Positions 59,494 through 64,000 of a stretch of 64,000 nt of DNA are shown piece after piece. Within the stretch, counting starts at the first letter, position 1, and every line of letters starts with the position of its first letter. Under the pieces are notes generated by a model that did not search any database, was not told where the DNA came from, and saw nothing but the letters and a program-made list of their open reading frames with translations. The translations under genes and the position numbers were made by a program. Source of the DNA: SZUA-442 sp963753185. Lineage in GTDB: Bacteria > Actinomycetota > Acidimicrobiia > Spongiisociales > UBA5794. The stretch is taken from positions 1,612,001-1,676,000 of the forward strand of contig CAVWBO010000007.1 of the NCBI GenBank assembly GCA_963753185.1. Reading direction: 5' to 3'.

Positions 59494-62115
59494 ATGGCGA
59501 AGCTCGCACTGCTCGATGGTCATTCGCTCGCATATCGAGCGTTCTACGCGCTCCCTCCGGATCTCGCTACGCCTTCCGGACAGGTCACGAACGCCGTGTT
59601 CGGGTTCACCTCGATGCTCATCAAGCTGCTCGACGAGGAAGCCCCCGACGCGATTGCCGTCGCGTGGGACCGCAGGGAGCCAACCTTCCGGTCGGAGGCG
59701 TACCCCGCCTACAAGGCAACCCGTGATGCCGCTCCCGACCTCTTTCGTAGTCAGCTGCCACTGATCCGCGACGTCCTCGAAGCGATGGAGATCCCCCAGG
59801 TCAGCCTCGCGGGCTACGAGGCGGACGACGTGATCGCCACCCTCGTGGAGAGCGGCAGAGCGCAGGGTTACGACCTCGTCGTCGTGACGGGGGACCGTGA
59901 TGCGTTCCAGCTGTCGACGAACGACGTCACGATCCTGTACACGCGACGCGGAATCTCCGACATGGTCCACGCAACGCCCGCGTGGATCCGGGAGCGTTAC
60001 GGGATATCGCCGGATCGTTACGTCGAGTACGCAGCTCTGCGCGGAGACACCTCGGACAACCTCCCCGGCGTTCCCGGCGTCGGCGAGAAGACGGCGGCGA
60101 AGCTGATCACGACGTATCCGAGCCTCGAGGACCTCTACGACCACATCGACGAGCTGAGCCCGAGGCTTCGGGACAACCTCGAATCGGCGCACGATCAGGT
60201 GCTGTTGAACCGAACCCTCATGACAATGGTGCGCGACGTCCCGATCGAAGGGCTCGATGCCGAGGACCTCGAGCTCCGACCGTTCGATCGTGAGCGTGTT
60301 CGCGCTCTCTTCGACGACCTTGCGTTCCGCAGCCTCTGGATCCGGCTGGACAAGCAGGGCGGCCTCGGAGACGGGGGTGGCGTGGAGTTGGAGGACATGG
60401 ACGTCGTGACCGCTACGACACTGGATGGGGCGTTGGAAGCATTCCAGGGAGCCGGAACGGCGGTTGCCCCCGTGTGGGATGACGAAACACTGTCGGGATT
60501 GGTGGCCCACGGCGATCCTGCGACGTTCGTGCCGCTCGATCTCGTAGCAGGAGTCCTGTCGGGCGAGGGCTGCAGCGTGGTCGGACACGACCTCAAACCG
60601 GTGGTCAGGGCGCTCATCGAGAGCGACATCGCGGTACCGAGGATCGGATTCGACACGATGCTCGCAGCGTGGCTCGTGAACCCTGCCCAGCGAGCGCCAG
60701 ACCTCGACGAGCTCGCGCATCGGGAGCTCGGAGTCGACGTCGATTCGTCGAAGGCCGGCAGATCATCAGGCGGGACCCAGACGTCGATGTCGTTCGACGA
60801 GCCGGGGCTCGACCTCGTCGGCCCCGCCCGCCGGGCAGCAGCGATCCACCAGCTCGTGGATCCGCTCACGGTGCAGCTCGACGCCAGGGGATCTCTCGAT
60901 TTGCTCGAGAGCATTGAGCTGCCGCTCATGGCCATCCTGGCAGCGATGGAGGAGGCAGGAGTCGGCCTCGACACCGACTTCCTGAGATCGTACGGAAGGG
61001 ACATCTCGGTCCGTATCGCCGACCTGGAGCAGCGAATCCACCTCGAGGCGGGCCGAGCGTTCAACGTCAACTCGACGCTGCAGCTGCGCAGCGTCCTGTA
61101 CGACGAGCTCGGGCTGCCCGTTGTGAAGAAGACCCCAAAGGGAGCGCCCTCGACGGATGCATCGGTCCTCGAGAAGCTTCGCGGCGATCACGGGATCGTC
61201 GATGCGATCCTCTCGTTTCGAGAGCTCGACAAGTTGCGTTCCACGTACGTCGACTCCCTCCTCGCCCTCGTGCAACCGGATGGGCGCCTTCGCGGACGTT
61301 TCAACCAGACAGGTGCTGCGACAGGTCGGCTCTCGATGGAACAGCCCAACCTCCAGAACATCCCTGCTCGCAGCGTCGAGGGCCGCGCCATCCGGAGGGC
61401 ATTCATAGCAGGAGAAGGATCGGTCCTCCTGGTCGCCGACTACAGCCAGATCGAACTCAGGATCCTCGCGCACCTCAGCGGTGACCCCGGGTTGATCGAT
61501 GCCTTCGAGACGGGGGTCGACATCCACGCGGCGACGGCCGCACGAGTCAACGCCGTGCCACTCGATGATGTCACCGACGACATGCGGCGGACGTCCAAGA
61601 TGATCAACTTCGGGCTCCTCTACGGTATGGAGGCCTATGGTCTCGCACAACGGCTCGACATCGACAGGTCCGAGGCGCAGCGCCACATCGACGAGTACTT
61701 CGAGCAGTTCCCCGATGTGCGGGAGTACATGGCCGGTATCGTCGACGAAGCACGCTCGACCGGGTACACGACCACGATCCTCGGACGAAGGAGGTACCTC
61801 CCCGAGCTCCACAGTCGCAGCACCCGCGAACGCCAGATGGGGGAGCGCATGGCGCTCAACGCTCCGATCCAGGGTTCCGCCGCCGACATCATCAAGAAAG
61901 CGATGATCGAGCTCGATCGGCACCTCAGGTCGGTCGGTTCGGGTGCGGAGATGGTGCTCCAGATCCACGACGAGCTCGTCCTCGAGGTCCCCGATGCCGA
62001 GATCGCGGCGGTGACTGCTGCCACGGTCGACATCATGCGGTCCGTCGTCGACCTCCGCGTACCCCTCGAGGTGGCAACGGGTGCGGGTGTGAACCTCGCC
62101 GAGGCACACCACTGA
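59494..62115 (+). CDS. polA: DNA polymerase I
   Basis: Repair and Okazaki-fragment polymerase of 873 residues. The 5' nuclease domain (AKLALLDGHSLAYRAFYAL, YEADDVIATLV, VVTGDRDAFQL, PGVPGVGEKTAAKLI) occupies about 1-290. A 3' exonuclease-like domain follows but lacks the acidic proofreading residues (GHDLKPVVRAL in place of the NLKYD-type motif), so proofreading is probably absent, as in mycobacteria. The polymerase domain has motif A VADYSQIELRILAHLSGD, motif B RRTSKMINFGLLYGM and motif C QIHDELVLEVP. Phe of NFG is at the site that selects against dideoxynucleotides. Confidence 0.95.
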   Translation: MAKLALLDGHSLAYRAFYALPPDLATPSGQVTNAVFGFTSMLIKLLDEEAPDAIAVAWDRREPTFRSEAYPAYKATRDAAPDLFRSQLPLIRDVLEAMEIPQVSLAGYEADDVIATLVESGRAQGYDLVVVTGDRDAFQLSTNDVTILYTRRGISDMVHATPAWIRERYGISPDRYVEYAALRGDTSDNLPGVPGVGEKTAAKLITTYPSLEDLYDHIDELSPRLRDNLESAHDQVLLNRTLMTMVRDVPIEGLDAEDLELRPFDRERVRALFDDLAFRSLWIRLDKQGGLGDGGGVELEDMDVVTATTLDGALEAFQGAGTAVAPVWDDETLSGLVAHGDPATFVPLDLVAGVLSGEGCSVVGHDLKPVVRALIESDIAVPRIGFDTMLAAWLVNPAQRAPDLDELAHRELGVDVDSSKAGRSSGGTQTSMSFDEPGLDLVGPARRAAAIHQLVDPLTVQLDARGSLDLLESIELPLMAILAAMEEAGVGLDTDFLRSYGRDISVRIADLEQRIHLEAGRAFNVNSTLQLRSVLYDELGLPVVKKTPKGAPSTDASVLEKLRGDHGIVDAILSFRELDKLRSTYVDSLLALVQPDGRLRGRFNQTGAATGRLSMEQPNLQNIPARSVEGRAIRRAFIAGEGSVLLVADYSQIELRILAHLSGDPGLIDAFETGVDIHAATAARVNAVPLDDVTDDMRRTSKMINFGLLYGMEAYGLAQRLDIDRSEAQRHIDEYFEQFPDVREYMAGIVDEARSTGYTTTILGRRRYLPELHSRSTRERQMGERMALNAPIQGSAADIIKKAMIELDRHLRSVGSGAEMVLQIHDELVLEVPDAEIAAVTAATVDIMRSVVDLRVPLEVATGAGVNLAEAHH

Positions 62116-62157
62116 TCAGGCTCGACGGTCCAGCGGTACCCGGGTCACGGGAACGTG

Positions 62158-62187
62158 TTGTATGTTGGTGCATCGGTGCGATACCAT
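62158..62187 (+). promoter_or_regulatory. Possible rpsA promoter TTGTAT-18-TACCAT
   Basis: TTGTAT (62158-62163), 18-nt spacer and TACCAT (62182-62187) lie about 70 nt before the rpsA start in the 139-nt gap after polA. The -35 is weak. Confidence 0.4.
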
Positions 62188-62254
62188 GGCTAAGTCCTGG
62201 CTCCCTCTTCGCGCGCTCAGGATGTATTACGTATCCAAGGAGACCAACCCTTCC

Positions 62255-63853
62255 ATGCCCACCGACAACGAAACCGACCTCGCGTCGATCGACGTCCCCC
62301 AGGACGACGACGCGTCGACTGATCCGAACGACATCCTCACCGACGGTGCCTCGAGCACCGATACCGAGACCACTGCCGTGGCTCCCGAGGCTCTGGACGC
62401 ACCGCCAGAGGAGGCAGATGCGCCTGTCGAGGCTGCGGCCGCCGACATGACATCGACGACAGAGGCCGTCGCATCCGTGGATGAGGATTCCGGCGAGGAA
62501 TCAGATGGGCCGGTCGATTCGAAGCAGACGTCGGAATCCGAGGAGGCGGACGAACCCGTCGCGGACTCACCCCGGGGCGATCGCCCTGCGATCAGCGCTC
62601 CCGGTCAGATCGGGGACGTGCCGAACGACCTGTCGGCCGATGACTTCGCCGCCGCCATCGAGCAAACGGTGTTCGAGTTCAAGGAAGGCGACATCGTCGT
62701 CGGCACCGTCGTGCGGGTCGATCCGGACGAGGTGCTCGTCGACATCGGCTACAAGTCGGAAGGCGTGATCCCCCCGTACGAGCTCTCGGTTCGGAACAAC
62801 TCCAACCCGGACGAGATCGTCAAGATCGGCGACAGGATCGAGGCTCTCGTTCTCCAGAAGGAGGACGACCAGGGTCGCCTCGTTCTCTCGAAGAAGCGAG
62901 CCCAGTACGAGCGCGCATGGGGTCGGATCGAGAAGCTCATGAACGAGGGCGGAACCGTCACGGGCCAGGTGATCGAGGTCGTCAAGGGTGGCCTGATCGT
63001 GGACATCGGCCTCCGGGGATTCCTGCCCGCATCGCTCGTCGACCTGCGGCGCGTCAGGGACCTCCAGCCGTTCATCGGCGAACCGATCGAGGCGAAGGTG
63101 ATCGAACTCGACCGCAACCGGAACAACGTCGTCCTCTCGAGGCGTGCGTACCTCGAGGAGGAGCAGGCGGAACAGAGGCACGCCTTCCTCGCAGACCTCA
63201 AGGAGGGCGATGTTCGAGAGGGCGTAGTGTCGAGCGTCGTCAACTTCGGCGCATTCGTCGACCTCGGGGGCATGGACGGCCTTGTCCACGTCTCTGAGCT
63301 TTCATGGCGTCACGTCAACCATCCCGGGGAGATCGTCACCGTGGGTGACAAGGTCAAGGTGAAGGTCCTCGAGGTCGACTACGGGCGCGAGCGAATCTCG
63401 CTGTCGATCCGCCAGACGGCGGAGGACCCGTGGGAGACGTTTGCTCGAGACGCGGACGTCGGTTCGATCGTCGACGGCAAGGTCACGAAGACGGTTCCAT
63501 TCGGCGCGTTCGTGTCCGTAGGCGACGGTGTCGAGGGTCTCGTCCACGTCTCGGAGATCGCCTCACACCACGTCGAAAGCCCCGAGTTGGAGCTGAGCAT
63601 CGGCCAGGAAGTAAAGGTAAAGGTCACCGAGATCGATGCCGACAGACGACGAGTGAGCCTGTCGATCAAGCAGGCACTTCCGGACTGGGAGGATCGTTCG
63701 TCGTGGAGCGACAAGCAGCAACCATCACGTCCGCGCCGAAGGGAATTCGAGCGTGATGACGAGGCAAAGGACGAAGCACCAAGCTTCTCTGCAGACTCGT
63801 CCCTCGAGGCGATCCTGGAAGAGCTCAAAGAACGCGGCATCGGCCGCTCGTAG
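62255..63853 (+). CDS. rpsA: Ribosomal protein S1
   Basis: mRNA-binding ribosomal protein. 532 residues with four S1 domains, beginning near residues 143 (FKEGDIVVGTVVRVDPDE), 229 (GGTVTGQVIEVVKGGLIVDI), 313 (KEGDVREGVVSSVVNFGAFVD) and 400 (VGSIVDGKVTKTVPFGAFVS). The first 140 or so residues are acidic, Asp/Glu/Ser/Thr-rich and probably disordered, longer than in typical actinobacterial S1. ATG 62255 has AAGGAG 12 nt upstream; an in-frame ATG at 62222 would add 11 residues. Confidence 0.93.
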   Translation: MPTDNETDLASIDVPQDDDASTDPNDILTDGASSTDTETTAVAPEALDAPPEEADAPVEAAAADMTSTTEAVASVDEDSGEESDGPVDSKQTSESEEADEPVADSPRGDRPAISAPGQIGDVPNDLSADDFAAAIEQTVFEFKEGDIVVGTVVRVDPDEVLVDIGYKSEGVIPPYELSVRNNSNPDEIVKIGDRIEALVLQKEDDQGRLVLSKKRAQYERAWGRIEKLMNEGGTVTGQVIEVVKGGLIVDIGLRGFLPASLVDLRRVRDLQPFIGEPIEAKVIELDRNRNNVVLSRRAYLEEEQAEQRHAFLADLKEGDVREGVVSSVVNFGAFVDLGGMDGLVHVSELSWRHVNHPGEIVTVGDKVKVKVLEVDYGRERISLSIRQTAEDPWETFARDADVGSIVDGKVTKTVPFGAFVSVGDGVEGLVHVSEIASHHVESPELELSIGQEVKVKVTEIDADRRRVSLSIKQALPDWEDRSSWSDKQQPSRPRRREFERDDEAKDEAPSFSADSSLEAILEELKERGIGRS

Positions 63854-63969
63854 ACTTCCGGTCCTTGACCCTGCACCAAGCGGTGTGGGAACCTTGGCCG
63901 GGCATGCGCGGGGAGCCAGTACCACGCGCGGACTGAAGTCGAATCACAGCATGGGGAGGATCGACTGAA

Positions 63970-64000
63970 ATGGGCCGGCGTACGCTTGTTCTCATCATCG
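63970..64000 (+). CDS. Start of a further gene, cut by the window edge (possibly CpaB-like)
   Basis: ATG 63970 opens MGRRTLVLII, a basic residue cluster leading into a hydrophobic segment, as at the start of an exported or membrane-anchored protein. GGGGAGGA lies about 12 nt upstream. CpaB/RcpC pilus proteins often begin this way and TadE/TadG-like genes are 4.5 kb upstream, but ten residues are too few to decide. The 116 nt before it hold nothing else recognised. Confidence 0.3.
   Translation, partial: MGRRTLVLII

Overview
The window is a 64 kb piece of a high-G+C, densely coded bacterial chromosome that looks actinobacterial, possibly class Acidimicrobiia (inference). Supporting signs are a dcw cluster without ftsA but with sepF, a DUF3040 protein, a moxR-DUF58-transglutaminase trio, a WS/DGAT acyltransferase, a pair of ArsA/Get3-like ATPases, a T-box in front of a long type-2 ileS, a meso-DAP type MurE (DNPR motif) and many GTG/TTG starts. 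No rRNA, insertion sequence, prophage or CRISPR array was seen. One tRNA gene is present.

Layout: (1) 1-2.1 kb, end of a type II fatty-acid synthesis operon (fabG partial, acpP, fabF). (2) 2.1-4.3 kb, minus-strand membrane and secreted proteins of unknown role plus a histidine phosphatase. (3) 4.5-13.2 kb, DUF3040, a MerR-type regulator, tgpA-like/DUF58/moxR, two uncharacterised proteins, a 15-bp tandem repeat, a resolvase-like protein without its catalytic serine, HNH nuclease and UspA. (4) 13.3-30.9 kb, the complete division and cell-wall cluster mraZ-rsmH-ftsL-ftsI-murE-murF-mraY-murD-ftsW-murG-murC-murB-ftsQ-ftsZ-pgeF-yggS-sepF-yggT, mostly joined by 1-8 nt overlaps. mraZ sits behind a promoter overlapped by four GTGGG boxes at exact 10-bp spacing. 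rsmH is preceded by a long hairpin that covers its ribosome site and start codon. (5) 30.9-42.7 kb, convergent ileS with a T-box leader, then DUF167, a DksA-like protein, lspA, rluD, WS/DGAT, pfkA and dnaE. (6) 42.8-52.1 kb, two ArsA-like ATPases, a double ThyX-like protein, small membrane proteins, a thioesterase, nth, MATE and MFS transporters, and a CcdA-like protein. (7) 52.1-57.0 kb, tryptophan operon trpE-trpCF-trpB-trpA. (8) 57.0-64.0 kb, tRNA-Leu(CAA), TadE/TadG-like proteins, polA, rpsA and the start of one more gene.

Two cross-cutting observations stand out. First, about ten genes lack a Shine-Dalgarno site and instead carry a TANNNT hexamer 6-8 nt (once 7) before the start codon, which is the geometry of leaderless transcripts. 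Second, reading-frame breaks cluster in two places (pgeF/yggS near 29.1-29.6 kb, trpE at 52.25 and 53.33 kb). Each is repaired by a single-base change and one lies in a G homopolymer, so assembly or base-calling error is at least as likely as real gene decay.
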